Part shown: one piece after another, positions 1 through 9,644 of the stretch
Layout of the letters: each line of letters opens with the position of its first letter
How positions within the stretch are numbered: the first letter of the stretch is position 1
Assembly (NCBI GenBank): GCA_019634595.1
Contig: JAHCBC010000001.1
Span: 744,001 to 808,000, forward strand
DNA from: Akkermansiaceae bacterium
GTDB lineage: Bacteria > Verrucomicrobiota > Verrucomicrobiia > Verrucomicrobiales > Akkermansiaceae
Direction of reading: 5' to 3'
DNA length: 64,000 bases
Translations under genes and position numbers: made by a program
Notes under the pieces: model-generated
What the model saw: the letters and a program-made list of their open reading frames with translations, nothing else
Databases searched by the model: none
Told to the model about the DNA's origin: nothing

Positions 1-57
1 CAGCCGGTTCTACTGAATTGTTGCGGCAGATGCTTTTCCAACGAGGAGGAGATTCAA

Positions 58-588
58 GTGTATGTTCGATCGATGATCTCTCGATTCACCCATCAGCTCG
101 AAGAGTATGAGGCGAGTCCGGGAGCAACCAGCGTCGGGATGAACAACTGGTGCCGTGGATTGCAAATTATCCTCAGAGTAAATGAGGAGGCCAACTTACA
201 CATCTCGCTTGATCAGGCGGAAGAACTTCAGTTTCTGCTTCGCCGCCTGATCGAACTTGAACGAACGCGCAACTACAGGGGGACGAGGAGGCCCGGCGTC
301 TCACTTCCCTGTCAGAATGCGATGCTCTCAATCTTCTACCTTCTGAGGGTTCGTGGTCGTTTCGATGGAGGGGGGTTCCTCTTTCCTGGCACCAATTCGA
401 TGGAGGCTATCGAGGCCGCCGTTGAGGCCATTAATGTAGGCCGTTGGAAGTGGATCCCGCGAGGTGTGCCCGTTGAGGAAGACCAGTCTTTCCAAGGATC
501 ACTCCTGAAGTTTATCAGAATGACCGCGACCATGAAAGATGTCCGCATCATCGCTAGCGGGGAAGACGAGATGGAAGATTCGGATTAA
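58..588 (+). CDS. Hypothetical protein, 176 aa
   Basis: Starts with GTG, supported by a strong Shine-Dalgarno stretch (GAGGAGGAG) about 6 bases upstream, which is rarer than usual in this window. I recognise no family. The middle is helical and charged, and the C-terminus is acidic (ends EDEMEDSD). No signal peptide or membrane segment is visible. It points toward the leftward defence operon and ends 40 bases from its last gene, so the two converge. A cargo protein of the island is all that can be said. Confidence 0.6.
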   Translation: MYVRSMISRFTHQLEEYEASPGATSVGMNNWCRGLQIILRVNEEANLHISLDQAEELQFLLRRLIELERTRNYRGTRRPGVSLPCQNAMLSIFYLLRVRGRFDGGGFLFPGTNSMEAIEAAVEAINVGRWKWIPRGVPVEEDQSFQGSLLKFIRMTATMKDVRIIASGEDEMEDSD

Positions 589-628
589 GTGTCCATTTTT
601 TCACGACAGTCCGATGGTGATTGCACCC

Positions 629-2638
629 TTAGAACCGAGTTTTGAACAGGTAACCCTCCTTCGTTGAGGCGTCCAAGGTCTCTACGACATGTCCTTCGAT
701 GAGTTCAGGCGGGGGCTCTTCCGTAGTGGTGACTATGTACTGGAATGAATCAGGCGCGGAGTCGGCGAGGCGTTTGAGCAGGCGGAAGAGGGGACGGTAG
801 AGGCTGGGCTCCATGTCCGATTCCCGGGGGCTGTCATGGATCAGAAAACCGGGGTGATGGCCGAGACGATGCAAGCGGGCGAGGAGGACGCTGTAATCGA
901 ATACAACGGTGCTAAGGGCGTTGTAGGCCCCTCCACCGGATCCGATACGGGCGTTGATCTCGTCGCGAGTGAACTTCAGGTCGGCATCGACATTCTGACC
1001 TTTGAGGTTCTGACACAGGGCCAAAAAAATCTTGCCGATCCGATTCTGGCGCATTTTGGCGGCCTTTTGGGCTGCATCCTGCTGGGATTTCAGATTTGTG
1101 GTCGCATCGTCGATTTCCTCGATTTGCTTTCGGATGCCCTCCAATGCATCGTGGCTCCGTTTGGCATCCTCGGCCCGGAAGCGCCAGGCAAGGACGTCAG
1201 GGGTGAGCGCGTCGAGACTGACTAGCAGGTTTCGTTGAGCCGTAAGCTGCTGGTCACGTATCGTGCGTGCCGCGGATTCGGCGGTTGCGGCGCTGGAGAG
1301 TCGCAGGTTGAGAGCGGCAAGTCTCGTCCGTGATGCTTCCAGTGCGTGGGCAACCTCGTCGCGCAGGTGAGCGGTCTGATCTTCAATCCCGGTCGGGACG
1401 GGTTCTTGCTGGTCGTGGGTCTGTCGGTGCTCCCGCAGGATGGGGCACTTGAAGAGAGCGATGTTCGTCGGAACTTCGCAGAACTGTCGGTCTGGCTTCA
1501 GGCCGGCGAGGATCGACTCGAGTTCGTCCAGCACTGGCACTTTGCCCGTTGCGCTGAGCCTCTCCCAACGGTCTTCGGCATCGGACAGACGGTTCTGCTC
1601 GGCGTCCCGTTGGTCACGAGCGATAGCGGTTCGTCCTATCGCCTGCTCAAGGTCCTTCTCGGCGGTGGTGAGGTCGAGTTCGTCGAGCTGGGATTCGAGA
1701 ATGGCCCGGCGTGCCTCGACGAGGTGATCCGCGTGGCGGGCAACCTGATCGACGAAAAGGGACTCGGCGATGTCCGGCAGTTGATCGCCTTGGGGAAGGC
1801 TGGTGCGGGCCTGTTTGATGGCCTCTTCGACACGGCGTTCATGAAACCGGATGTCGGCGACATGCAGTTCCTTCTTCTTCTCCAACTGCTCGCGCTCGCC
1901 GATGATCCGGCGCTCTTCAGTGTCGGTAACGCCGAGCACGCAGCGAACAAGGAACTTGGTTTCCTGGGCGGAAAGATCTGGAGAGTCAGAATGGGAGGAC
2001 GTGTCACGCCAACGGAACGGGCTGGCGAGGTGAGCTTCTTGGTCGCGGGCAAGCCACTGCAGTAGGTGGAGCCAACGGAGTGGGCGCAGATCCTGAGCGT
2101 CGAAGCTGCGGACCGGGAGATCCTTCAGAGTCTCGTGCTGGAGGTGAACGATGAACTCGTCGTGCTTCGAACGCTCTGCCGCCGGGGTGGCGATGGCATC
2201 GTCGAGTCTCTTGCCTCGAATCGCGAACGGGTGTCCTCCGGAGTAGAGCGGACGCCCGATGGTCCAAGTCTCTCCTGCCAGCTCCAGTTCGCCCACAACC
2301 CAAGGACGGTCGAGGTTCTGTGAGGTGGAGAGGGCCCGGCGGGTGGTTTCAGTTCCATAGTGTCTTTCGCCGAGCAGGTAGCGGATGAGGCGGCAGAAAG
2401 TGGTCTTGCCAACGTCGTGCCCGCGACCGCGTGCTTCGGGGTCCGACTCGTCCGGGTCGGAAGGCTTGGCCCAGACGATGTTGAGGCCGCGGGACAGGGG
2501 GATCCGCCGGATTTCCTCGACGGCTTCGGCGTCGAGCCGGTTGTAGAGCCGAATCTCCCGGAACCAGAATAAGGCCGGTGGGGGATTGATCACCTGAAGG
2601 TAATTTTGGTCCGGGATGAGTTCTGGGTCCGAGGGCAT
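629..2638 (-). CDS. SMC/RecF-like coiled-coil ATPase, last gene of DISARM-like operon
   Basis: About 669 aa from the chosen ATG, which lies 7 bases past the methyltransferase stop; an ATG at 2683 would add 15 residues and overlap that gene. The N-terminus has a P-loop of the SMC/RecF style (GHDVGKTTFCRLIRYLLG, near residue 75), not the classical GxxxxGKT spacing. The middle (about 250-530) is rich in Glu, Arg and Leu heptads and should form coiled coils. Near the C-terminus, FLIHDSPRES fits a Walker B/D-loop, and YIVTTTEE follows a further strand. The layout matches DUF2326/YydD-type ATPases that bridge DNA or dimerise on ATP. Its place behind the methyltransferase suggests a defence effector or DNA sensor; that role is inferred. 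Confidence 0.72.
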   Translation of the reverse strand: MPSDPELIPDQNYLQVINPPPALFWFREIRLYNRLDAEAVEEIRRIPLSRGLNIVWAKPSDPDESDPEARGRGHDVGKTTFCRLIRYLLGERHYGTETTRRALSTSQNLDRPWVVGELELAGETWTIGRPLYSGGHPFAIRGKRLDDAIATPAAERSKHDEFIVHLQHETLKDLPVRSFDAQDLRPLRWLHLLQWLARDQEAHLASPFRWRDTSSHSDSPDLSAQETKFLVRCVLGVTDTEERRIIGEREQLEKKKELHVADIRFHERRVEEAIKQARTSLPQGDQLPDIAESLFVDQVARHADHLVEARRAILESQLDELDLTTAEKDLEQAIGRTAIARDQRDAEQNRLSDAEDRWERLSATGKVPVLDELESILAGLKPDRQFCEVPTNIALFKCPILREHRQTHDQQEPVPTGIEDQTAHLRDEVAHALEASRTRLAALNLRLSSAATAESAARTIRDQQLTAQRNLLVSLDALTPDVLAWRFRAEDAKRSHDALEGIRKQIEEIDDATTNLKSQQDAAQKAAKMRQNRIGKIFLALCQNLKGQNVDADLKFTRDEINARIGSGGGAYNALSTVVFDYSVLLARLHRLGHHPGFLIHDSPRESDMEPSLYRPLFRLLKRLADSAPDSFQYIVTTTEEPPPELIEGHVVETLDASTKEGYLFKTRF

Positions 2639-2645
2639 GGCGGTA

Positions 2646-5600
2646 TTAGGCGGATTGAGTGATGCCGAAAGCTGACGTGGCACGGGTGGAGTCGCTGCCT
2701 TCGGTGACGAGTTCGATCACTTCGGGATTCGATTTGAGAACCTCCAGCGCGATGTCCACGTCGAGTTCGTGCCAGGGATGGGGGTGCGTCGGCTGCTTGA
2801 AAGCAGCGAGTCGCCGAAGCTCTCCGGACTTCAGGTCTACTTCGATCCATCGCTGCTCCTCCAGTTTCTTGAGAAACGGAATGAACAACGTGTTGGGAGG
2901 GTCGTCGTTGAAATGCTTGAGCCATTTCTCGCCGATGCTGCCCACGGCCGTGATAATCTGATCCCGGTGAGTCGCTCGATTCCGTAAGAGATGGAAGACA
3001 CCGTCGAGATTGCGGACGGTGGCCTCCTTCCCCGCCTGGTTCAGGAATTGGTGGACGAGCACCAGGAGGAAGGACTCGCCTGCGAGGGAATCGCGTTTGG
3101 TTGCTGGCAAGACCAGCTTCCTAGCTTTCGAAGCCGCTGGGTGGAAGAGATCGAGGTCGTCGGTGGGAAGTTGGACGACTTGCTGCTTACTTGTGCCCGA
3201 CTTAATCTTTGTCGCGGGCTGCTCTTGCTCTTCGGCGGCTCGGGCGTGGTTGAGTTTGAGTAGTCGGATTAGGAGTTCGCGGCGGGCGGTGGGGTGGAGG
3301 GTGTGGCGGATGCGGTCGTTTTCGGGGAGGAAGTCTTGGTCGTAGAAGCCGTGGTCGAGGGCGATGGCGGGGCCGTCGTCGGAATTCTGGTGCCAGCCGT
3401 AGGCGGCGAGGACGGCTTCATCGAGGCGGATGTGGAGGCGGCGGAGTTCCTCGATGGCCTCGCGGGCCTGGTTCTCGTTGCGGAGGCCGACGACGGCGTG
3501 GAGTTGGGGCGGGACGTTCTCCTTGGTCAGCCAGTCGGCGGATTTGCCGCGCTTGGCGTAGAGCTTGGCGAGGCGGGCTTCGAGGTCCGGGGCGTGGAAG
3601 AGGTTGTAGAGGTCGGTGAGGCCGAGCCAGAGATCCTGCATCAGGCCGCGGCGGTATTCGTGATACTGCTCGCCGATGGCGTCGAGGGCCTGGAGCATCG
3701 GGTCGTCGGCGTGCTTGCGGCCGGGGCGGATCGAGGCCGGGAAGGGAAAGGTGAGGAAGCACTCGGAAGGTGAATAGCGAAGCCGCGTTTCAAGTGATCC
3801 GCTGTATTTTCGCGCCCAGATTTCGTGAATCGTGCTCTGGACAGCCGTAAAGTCGTGCCAATCAGGTGTTGTGAAAACAAACAACGCGTGAGTGAACACT
3901 CGACCCGTAGGCGATGCGGTGAAGGAAAGGTGCTTTGTAGTCGCTGCTGCCACAAAACAACGATCTACGAGTCTGAGCGCAGCTTGAAGGTTTGGTGACC
4001 GTTCCGCGAACTGCCACCATTTCTCCCGCCTAACAGCTCGCTTGTCCTGATCTCGAACCGGTTTTACTAGCGTTTTGACCCGGTCAAACGCTTCGCCATA
4101 CTTCGCCGCTTTCTCTACGGGCCAGTCGAAGAAGTTGATGATCTTCCTGCCCGGCGACTGAAGTGGGCTGCCGTTTAGCTCTTGTCCGTTCAGGATTGGG
4201 AAGATGATTTCGGCAAGTCGAGAATCCTTCTCAACCATTTGCTTGGCTTCGTCTTCGGAGAGGAGGAAGCCATCTCCAAGGAAATGGCATCCGCTGAACA
4301 TGCGCTTCTCGTTTCCTTCTTGATGCTTAGGCTTGCCTTGGTCGCGGTAGTCTTCGAACAGGGCGCTGATAAACGGAACCTCTTTGTCGTCGAGAACTCG
4401 CTTTTGAGCCCACTTGCCTTTGTGCAGCGAAAGAAGAGCCACATAGAGGTTGGCAACTCCCGGCCACCGGGTGCCGCTCGTTACGAAAACGAGTTCCCCT
4501 TCCTTGGCGAGTATCTGCTCTAGTCCGTCTTCCCGAACATCCCCGTCCTTGATCGAGTTCGTCGTGATGAGTGCCAAGAATCCGCCCGGGCGGATTAGAT
4601 CGTAGATCCTACGAAGAAAGTAGACGACGAGATCGCTTATTCCGGTGGGCGCATACTCCCACCTTACCCATTCGCAGAAGGTATGTCCGTAGCTGCCACT
4701 GAGTGCCTTGTCGCCAAGGTAGGGCGGGTTCCCGAGAATCAGATCGAAGCCACCGGCATCGACGATGTCCCAGAACTCGAGGAACCAGTGGGCGAAGCTC
4801 TTGCGGCGGGCGACGACCTGGGCGGCGGCGATTTCTTTGCCGGTGGGATGGAGGCCGCCGAGCCACTTGCGGTAGAGGTCGTGGGTGACGTGGCGGCCGT
4901 CGTATTCGGTGGTCTTGGGGAGGTAGAACTGGGCGACCTGGGCGTCGGCAAGGAGGCGGAGGTTGCGCAGGCGCTGGTCGTTGCGGAACTTCTCGTATTC
5001 CTCGCGGCGGTGGTAGTAGTCGGCGGCGTCGAGTTCCTCGGTGTTTTCGAAGTCGCGGTAGGCCTGGTCGAGGGCGTGGATGTCCTGCTCGACGCGGCCG
5101 GCGAAGGGCAGGGACTGGTGGCCCTTGCGCTCGTCCTTGTTGCGCTTGCGCAGCGAGGCGGCGAGTTCCTTGTCGTCGCCGGCGAGGGTCTTGAAGGCTT
5201 CGTCGGGGATGCCGCGCTGGAGTTCGGCGCGGTGGGCGAGGCCGACGATGGCGTTGCCGCACTTGATGCGGTGGTCGAGGAAGGAGAGCGGCTGGCCGGG
5301 GACGTGGGCCTCCAGCCAGAGGGCGACCTTGCACAGCTCGACGGCGAGCGGATTGAGGTCCATGCCGTGGATGCAGTGGCGGATGACGTCGCGGATGGCC
5401 TCGCGCAGGGCGGTGGGGCTGGGTTGCTCGTCGCCGGTGCGGACGATGGCGAGTTCCACGCCGATGCGGCGGGCGGCGGCGAGGAGGATGTGGCCGGAAC
5501 CGCAGGCGACGTCGCAGACCTTGAGGGCGAGCAGGGCTTTCGCGCGGTCCTCGGTGGTGGGGTGCTTATCGTGGATCTCGCGGATGAGGTGCTCCAGCGA

Positions 5601-7046
5601 GTGCTTGAGGAGGGGCTGGACGAGTTCCTCCGGGGTGTAGTGGGAGCCGGTCTTGGAGCGTTCGTCGCCCTTGGCGAGGCGGAAGACGAGTTCGTCGTCG
5701 TGGATGTCGATGGCGGGCTCGAACTCGAGCAGCCCTTGATAGACGGAGCCGAACTCCTCGACGTTGAGCGCGGCGTAGTTGACCCTCATGCGCTGGCCGG
5801 TGTCCGGGTGCTTGAAGAGGGTGAGGCGACGGAGGCAGCCGAGGAGAGTGGCGTTGTCGAGCGTGGCAGAGGCTATAGGGCCTAGCGAGCGGGAGTCGAA
5901 GAGGTCGCCGCCGAGGGGATCGATACCGATCTTTTTCCCGGATCCTGATTCGTCGAAGATGCGGAAGAGGGCGGCGAGGGCGAGCCAGGCGTCGGTGTGG
6001 CGGGCATCGGCGAAGTGGCCGTGTTCGGAAAGGCGGCGAAGCCGGGCAAGGGCGTAGCAGCGGGCGTAGATGTCGCGCAGCCGGCGCGGGGTGTCCGGCG
6101 GATGGATCAGGCCCCTTTCCTCGATGACCATCAGGAAGAGGAGGCGATAAACGAGCCGGAGGAGGTGCTGGTAGAGGTCGCGGGCGAAGGGTTTCTCGGT
6201 CCCGGCGGGGCGGGCGGCGGCGAGCTGGCGGAGGGCGTCGTTTTCCGGGTGCTTCAGGAAGCCGTTGGCGAGGTCGAGGACGATGCCTTTGACGGCGTCG
6301 CTGAGGCCGTCGCGGATGCGGGAGCCGTCCTCGAGGGAGTCCTGGTGGTAGCGCTCGATGATGGACTCGCCGGCGGACTCCATGCGGACGGGCATGCGGG
6401 AGGCGTGGAGCAGACGGTAGAGGAGGGCGAAGTCGGCGAAGAGTTCGTCGGTGAAGATGCGCTCGAGGTCGAACTCGATGAAGGAGAGTTTGATGAGACG
6501 GGAGGAGTCGCGGAGCAGGCGGAGGGTGCGGCCGTTGGTGACGAGGGCGTAGAGGTGCTCGGTGAGGTTGAGGTATTCCTGGACGAGGCCGTGGGGGGAC
6601 ATCCGCTGCTGGCCGGGAATGCGGACGTCGAGGGTGGAGCGGTCGGGCTTGATCGAGGGATCCGTGTGGTTGGGCCCGATGATGTGGACAGGGAAGCCGC
6701 CGCGGGTGGAGTCGCGGTGGGAGATGGCGTAGGTCTTGCCGGAGAGGGATTCGCTGTCGGCAAGCTCGGTCTGGTAACCGAGCAGGCCAAGGAAGGGGAC
6801 CATGAAGAGGTTGCGGGTCTCGGTGGTGCCGGAGGCACCGGGGCGGAGTCGGTCGAGCCGGCCTTGATAGGCGGTCCAGAACGCGCGCGCTGCTCCCCAT
6901 GCCTCGGCGATGTCGTCCTTGACCTTCGAGCCGGTTGGCAGGCCGAAGTCCTTGGGCGACTGGCCGGATTTGTCGCCGCGCTCGATGGCATCGAGGATGT
7001 CGCCAGTGAGGATGGCGCCTTCGATGCGGATAGAGGGGTGGTGCAT
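2646..7046 (-). CDS. Large N6-adenine DNA methyltransferase, DrmMI/Eco57I-like
   Basis: 1,466 aa. It carries the two hallmark motifs of amino-methyltransferases: the AdoMet site CDVACGSGHILLAAARR (near residue 508) and the catalytic motif LGNPPYLGD (near 771), which indicates N6-adenine methylation. The roughly 500 residues before motif I and 600 after motif IV are long, as in type IIG enzymes, PglX and DISARM DrmMI; the C-terminal part (SPSECFLTFPFP region) is where such proteins read their target. No PD-(D/E)xK nuclease motif was found in the N-terminal part. In the operon it would mark host DNA as self. Which family (DrmMI, PglX-like or a relative) needs a profile search; the methyltransferase call itself is firm. 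Confidence 0.88.
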   Translation of the reverse strand: MHHPSIRIEGAILTGDILDAIERGDKSGQSPKDFGLPTGSKVKDDIAEAWGAARAFWTAYQGRLDRLRPGASGTTETRNLFMVPFLGLLGYQTELADSESLSGKTYAISHRDSTRGGFPVHIIGPNHTDPSIKPDRSTLDVRIPGQQRMSPHGLVQEYLNLTEHLYALVTNGRTLRLLRDSSRLIKLSFIEFDLERIFTDELFADFALLYRLLHASRMPVRMESAGESIIERYHQDSLEDGSRIRDGLSDAVKGIVLDLANGFLKHPENDALRQLAAARPAGTEKPFARDLYQHLLRLVYRLLFLMVIEERGLIHPPDTPRRLRDIYARCYALARLRRLSEHGHFADARHTDAWLALAALFRIFDESGSGKKIGIDPLGGDLFDSRSLGPIASATLDNATLLGCLRRLTLFKHPDTGQRMRVNYAALNVEEFGSVYQGLLEFEPAIDIHDDELVFRLAKGDERSKTGSHYTPEELVQPLLKHSLEHLIREIHDKHPTTEDRAKALLALKVCDVACGSGHILLAAARRIGVELAIVRTGDEQPSPTALREAIRDVIRHCIHGMDLNPLAVELCKVALWLEAHVPGQPLSFLDHRIKCGNAIVGLAHRAELQRGIPDEAFKTLAGDDKELAASLRKRNKDERKGHQSLPFAGRVEQDIHALDQAYRDFENTEELDAADYYHRREEYEKFRNDQRLRNLRLLADAQVAQFYLPKTTEYDGRHVTHDLYRKWLGGLHPTGKEIAAAQVVARRKSFAHWFLEFWDIVDAGGFDLILGNPPYLGDKALSGSYGHTFCEWVRWEYAPTGISDLVVYFLRRIYDLIRPGGFLALITTNSIKDGDVREDGLEQILAKEGELVFVTSGTRWPGVANLYVALLSLHKGKWAQKRVLDDKEVPFISALFEDYRDQGKPKHQEGNEKRMFSGCHFLGDGFLLSEDEAKQMVEKDSRLAEIIFPILNGQELNGSPLQSPGRKIINFFDWPVEKAAKYGEAFDRVKTLVKPVRDQDKRAVRREKWWQFAERSPNLQAALRLVDRCFVAAATTKHLSFTASPTGRVFTHALFVFTTPDWHDFTAVQSTIHEIWARKYSGSLETRLRYSPSECFLTFPFPASIRPGRKHADDPMLQALDAIGEQYHEYRRGLMQDLWLGLTDLYNLFHAPDLEARLAKLYAKRGKSADWLTKENVPPQLHAVVGLRNENQAREAIEELRRLHIRLDEAVLAAYGWHQNSDDGPAIALDHGFYDQDFLPENDRIRHTLHPTARRELLIRLLKLNHARAAEEQEQPATKIKSGTSKQQVVQLPTDDLDLFHPAASKARKLVLPATKRDSLAGESFLLVLVHQFLNQAGKEATVRNLDGVFHLLRNRATHRDQIITAVGSIGEKWLKHFNDDPPNTLFIPFLKKLEEQRWIEVDLKSGELRRLAAFKQPTHPHPWHELDVDIALEVLKSNPEVIELVTEGSDSTRATSAFGITQSA

Positions 7047-7078
7047 GGTCTAAATAGAGGGTGCCCAGTTATCAGGGA

Positions 7079-7675
7079 TCATTGATCGGTTGGAAGATTG
7101 GGCTGAGATAGGGTGGCACTGTTGGTGAGGCCCCATCGGAATAGCGCTCTGTCCAGCGTCCGCGGGTTGATGGCAGGGTTCTCTGACTGAGCCGTGGCTA
7201 GCAATTGTCTAAACCACTCCCGATAGACGTCGTAGAGATGCCAGTGCCCGCCTCTTGGAATGGAGGAACCTCGGGCCGGGAGGTAGATTCCACAATGGAA
7301 CCAATGGAATGCTCGGTTAGTGTGGACGTCGAAAATGGGGGTATCGAAGAGGACGTGGCTCCAGAAGATTGCGAAAACGGGCGAGGTTTCGGGGAAGGCG
7401 TGTCGGAGGGAACTCTCGGTCGGATCTGACACGGACTTCAGCATCGCGAGGAGCTTCTGAAACGCCTTCTCTTTGTTGGAGGAGAGTGGCATCGGTCGGT
7501 TGTTCCCGACGTTCTTCCATTCTGTGAGTTTACGCAGTGCAGCGGGGGTGCCTGCGCGACCGGCGGCGATAAATGGATCGTAGTAAGAGATGTCGTAGGC
7601 CGTGGGGTAGGTCGCAGCCCACTTCTCAACAAACGTTGCGTTGATCTGGGCCGGTGTTGGTGAGGTGCTGTGCAT
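7079..7675 (-). CDS. Unknown 198-aa protein, possibly HhH-glycosylase-like fold
   Basis: Lies 32 bases upstream of the methyltransferase in the same direction. No firm family. The stretch SPVFAIFWSHVLFDTPIFDV, followed by HTNRAFHWF, resembles the helix and aspartate-containing region of helix-hairpin-helix (OGG/AlkA-like) proteins, where an Ile/Val-Tyr/Phe-Asp motif precedes a histidine and arginine. That resemblance is weak and no catalytic Lys/Asp pair can be assigned. The start is ATG, only 9 bases after the end of the short PLD-like stub. A small DNA-handling accessory protein is the best guess. Confidence 0.55.
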   Translation of the reverse strand: MHSTSPTPAQINATFVEKWAATYPTAYDISYYDPFIAAGRAGTPAALRKLTEWKNVGNNRPMPLSSNKEKAFQKLLAMLKSVSDPTESSLRHAFPETSPVFAIFWSHVLFDTPIFDVHTNRAFHWFHCGIYLPARGSSIPRGGHWHLYDVYREWFRQLLATAQSENPAINPRTLDRALFRWGLTNSATLSQPNLPTDQ

Positions 7676-7684
7676 CGGAGGGGA

Positions 7685-7867
7685 TTAGGATTTGAAGGGG
7701 GCGGGATCGGGTTTCAGGTTCCGCTCCTTGGCGGTGGCATGCTCTACGACAAAGGGGAGGCCGGAGAAGTGCTTCGCGACGCCCGGGGCGACCAGGACGA
7801 CACGCCCTCGCGCCTGCTCGACAGTAGAAATGAGGTTGGAACCGGTGATGGATTGGAGGGCGGGCAT
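7685..7867 (-). pseudogene. Possible truncated phospholipase-D-like gene (N-terminal stub, 60 aa)
   Basis: A 60-codon reading frame sits in the operon between the DUF6998 gene (24 bases upstream) and the 198-aa gene. Its first 35 residues (SNLISTVEQARGRVVLVAPG and onward) look like the opening strand-helix of phospholipase-D-like proteins, which commonly start with a line about regulating or viewing 'isP/vaPg' after an Ala-Arg helix. No HKD motif follows and only 9 bases remain before the next gene, so if it is a PLD protein it has lost most of its length. DISARM normally includes such a PLD gene (drmC). It could equally be a small genuine gene or chance. Confidence 0.35.
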
Positions 7868-7890
7868 CTCGAGACGAGTGGAGACCGTGA

Positions 7891-8382
7891 TTAGGAGGTA
7901 GAAGATACGGCGAGGATGCTTGAGATCGATAACTGTCGTTGCGATCTCAAAGAGGCAGGAAATCTTCGCGTTATCTTGCGGGATTGATTCACAAAGTGAT
8001 CCAGAGCGAATAGCTTGGCGAGATTGCTCCCTGGGCCGTTATAAATGACCTGCCAGTGTGTGCAGTCATGGAGTTTGATGCAAATCACGCGCTCGGAGAT
8101 TTTGCGAAAAGCGAAGGAATTTAAGCGAGTGGTCTTTATTTCCACGTGTCGGTCTTTTTCGTCGATTCCGTCGTAACCCGTGTTCTGTTTGGATTGTATG
8201 GTGATTCCAAACTCCTTGGCGGCAAGAAGTTCACCGATGTCCCCGATGAGTCGGCCATCCAGGGTGAACTTTAGATTGGGAGAGTAAGGTTTCGCGGCCC
8301 TTCGAAGTTTGGAAACCCCAGTATCCAGCGCTTGCAATGCGTCTGTTATATCAGCAGGAAGTCTTTGTTTTGCGTGGTTCAT
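7891..8382 (-). CDS. DUF6998-type protein with PD-(D/E)xK-like nuclease core
   Basis: 163 aa. Contains GDIGELLAAKEFGI, then NTGYDGIDEKDRHVEIKTT: an acidic residue, a spacer and a Glu-x-Lys pair on a strand, which is the layout of restriction-endonuclease-like folds and is how I recall DUF6998 proteins. The start overlaps the stop of the DUF4143 gene by four bases (ATGA), so translation is likely coupled. The last 30 or so residues are Arg/Ser-rich and look unlike the rest, so the C-terminus may be altered. Possible roles are DNA cleavage or sequence-independent DNA binding in the defence operon; activity is not shown by sequence alone. Confidence 0.7.
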   Translation of the reverse strand: MNHAKQRLPADITDALQALDTGVSKLRRAAKPYSPNLKFTLDGRLIGDIGELLAAKEFGITIQSKQNTGYDGIDEKDRHVEIKTTRLNSFAFRKISERVICIKLHDCTHWQVIYNGPGSNLAKLFALDHFVNQSRKITRRFPASLRSQRQLSISSILAVSSTS

Positions 8383-9599
8383 GGAGCCGACAGGATCGAG
8401 AAAAGGGAGGATGCGTCATTCCAAGGCAAGACAGTGGCTTGAGTTCGTTTCTGGGGAATAGCGCCGCCGTAGACGAGCCACGGGGTGATTTCACGACCGG
8501 GGAGGTTCTCACGCCAGTAGTTGAGGCCGTCGAAGAAGTCGGACGCGATGGTTTCGCCGGATTTGACCTCAATCGCCTGGATCTCCGTCGGGCTGGTCTC
8601 GACGAGGGCATCGACCTCGCGGCCCTGCTTGTCTCGAAGAAAGTGGAGGGAGGGCTTTAAACCACGGTTGGTCTGCGCCTTGAGCAGCTCGTTCATGACC
8701 CAGTTCTCGAACAGGGCGCCCCGTTGGGGATGAGCGGTGAGGTGTTCCTGCTTGCGGACGCCGAGTAACCACGCTGCAAGGCCGGGGTCGCAGAAGTAGA
8801 GCTTGGGTGTCTTGATCAGACGCTTTGAAAAGTTGCTGAACCATGGATGCACGAGGAAGACGAGATGGCTGGCCTGGAGAACGGAGAGCCACGAATCTGC
8901 GGTGACACGGGTAATCCCGGCGTCGCTGGCGAGAGAGGAGATATTGACGAGCTGACCGATGCGGCCGGCACAGAGCTGGACGAAGCGCTGGAAGGTGGCG
9001 AGATCGTGGATGTTGAGAATCTGCCGGACATCCCGCTCCAGGTAGGTGCCGATGTAGTCCTGGAGCCAGATCGAGGGTTCGATAGGTCGGTCGTGAACCG
9101 GCGGGAAGAAGCCGGAGTAGAGGAGCTGATCCACCGTTTCCGGGGCGCGACCGGCGGCCTGGAGTTCACCGAGGGTGAAGGGGAGAAGCGTCAACATCGC
9201 CGAGCGGCCGGCGAGACTCTGGGTGATCGACTCGATCAGCTCGAACTGGCTCGACCCGGTAAGGATGAATCGTCCCATGCGACGCTCGGCATCGACGACG
9301 CCTTGGAGGTAGGAGAAGAGGGCAGGTGCCCGCTGGACCTCGTCAAGGATGGCGCCGTCTTCCGCCTGGCGCAGGAATCCGCGGGGATCCTCCGTGGCGA
9401 AGGCGCGGGTGTCGGGATCCTCGAGCGAGAAGTAAGGGGCATCAGGCAGGAGCATCCGTGAGAGAGTCGTCTTTCCCGACTGGCGGGGGCCGGTGATGGT
9501 CAGGACGGGGAAGCCCGAAAGCCTCTCCCGGGCGGCCTCCATCGCGGTGCGACGGACAGGCTCCGGAGGGATGGCGGGGGCGTCGGAGAAAACGGTCAT
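8379..9599 (-). CDS. AAA-type ATPase with DUF4143 domain
   Basis: 406 aa, the usual length for this family. Walker A is GPRQSGKTTLSR (near residue 37), Walker B AILDEVQRAP, and sensor-like ILTGSSQFELIESI. The C-terminal DUF4143 part ends with a nuclease-like core: REVDALVE, then AIEVKSG. Such ATPases are abundant in genomes and in mobile islands, and their function is mostly unknown; several are thought to act in toxin-antitoxin or regulatory modules. Here it is embedded in the operon (46 bases after the SNF2 helicase, four-base overlap with the DUF6998 gene), suggesting co-expression and possibly assembly with them. Confidence 0.9.
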   Translation of the reverse strand: MTVFSDAPAIPPEPVRRTAMEAARERLSGFPVLTITGPRQSGKTTLSRMLLPDAPYFSLEDPDTRAFATEDPRGFLRQAEDGAILDEVQRAPALFSYLQGVVDAERRMGRFILTGSSQFELIESITQSLAGRSAMLTLLPFTLGELQAAGRAPETVDQLLYSGFFPPVHDRPIEPSIWLQDYIGTYLERDVRQILNIHDLATFQRFVQLCAGRIGQLVNISSLASDAGITRVTADSWLSVLQASHLVFLVHPWFSNFSKRLIKTPKLYFCDPGLAAWLLGVRKQEHLTAHPQRGALFENWVMNELLKAQTNRGLKPSLHFLRDKQGREVDALVETSPTEIQAIEVKSGETIASDFFDGLNYWRENLPGREITPWLVYGGAIPQKRTQATVLPWNDASSLFSILSAP

Positions 9600-9644
9600 G
9601 ACTATTTGTATAGTGAGGTGTTCAAGTAGTCAAGTTGCTGGCTT

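Noticed and set aside
5566..7085. Long Arg/Pro-rich and Gly/Ala/Glu-rich frames over the methyltransferase
   Set aside because: Low-complexity shadows caused by codon bias; the methyltransferase reading frame has motifs I and IV.
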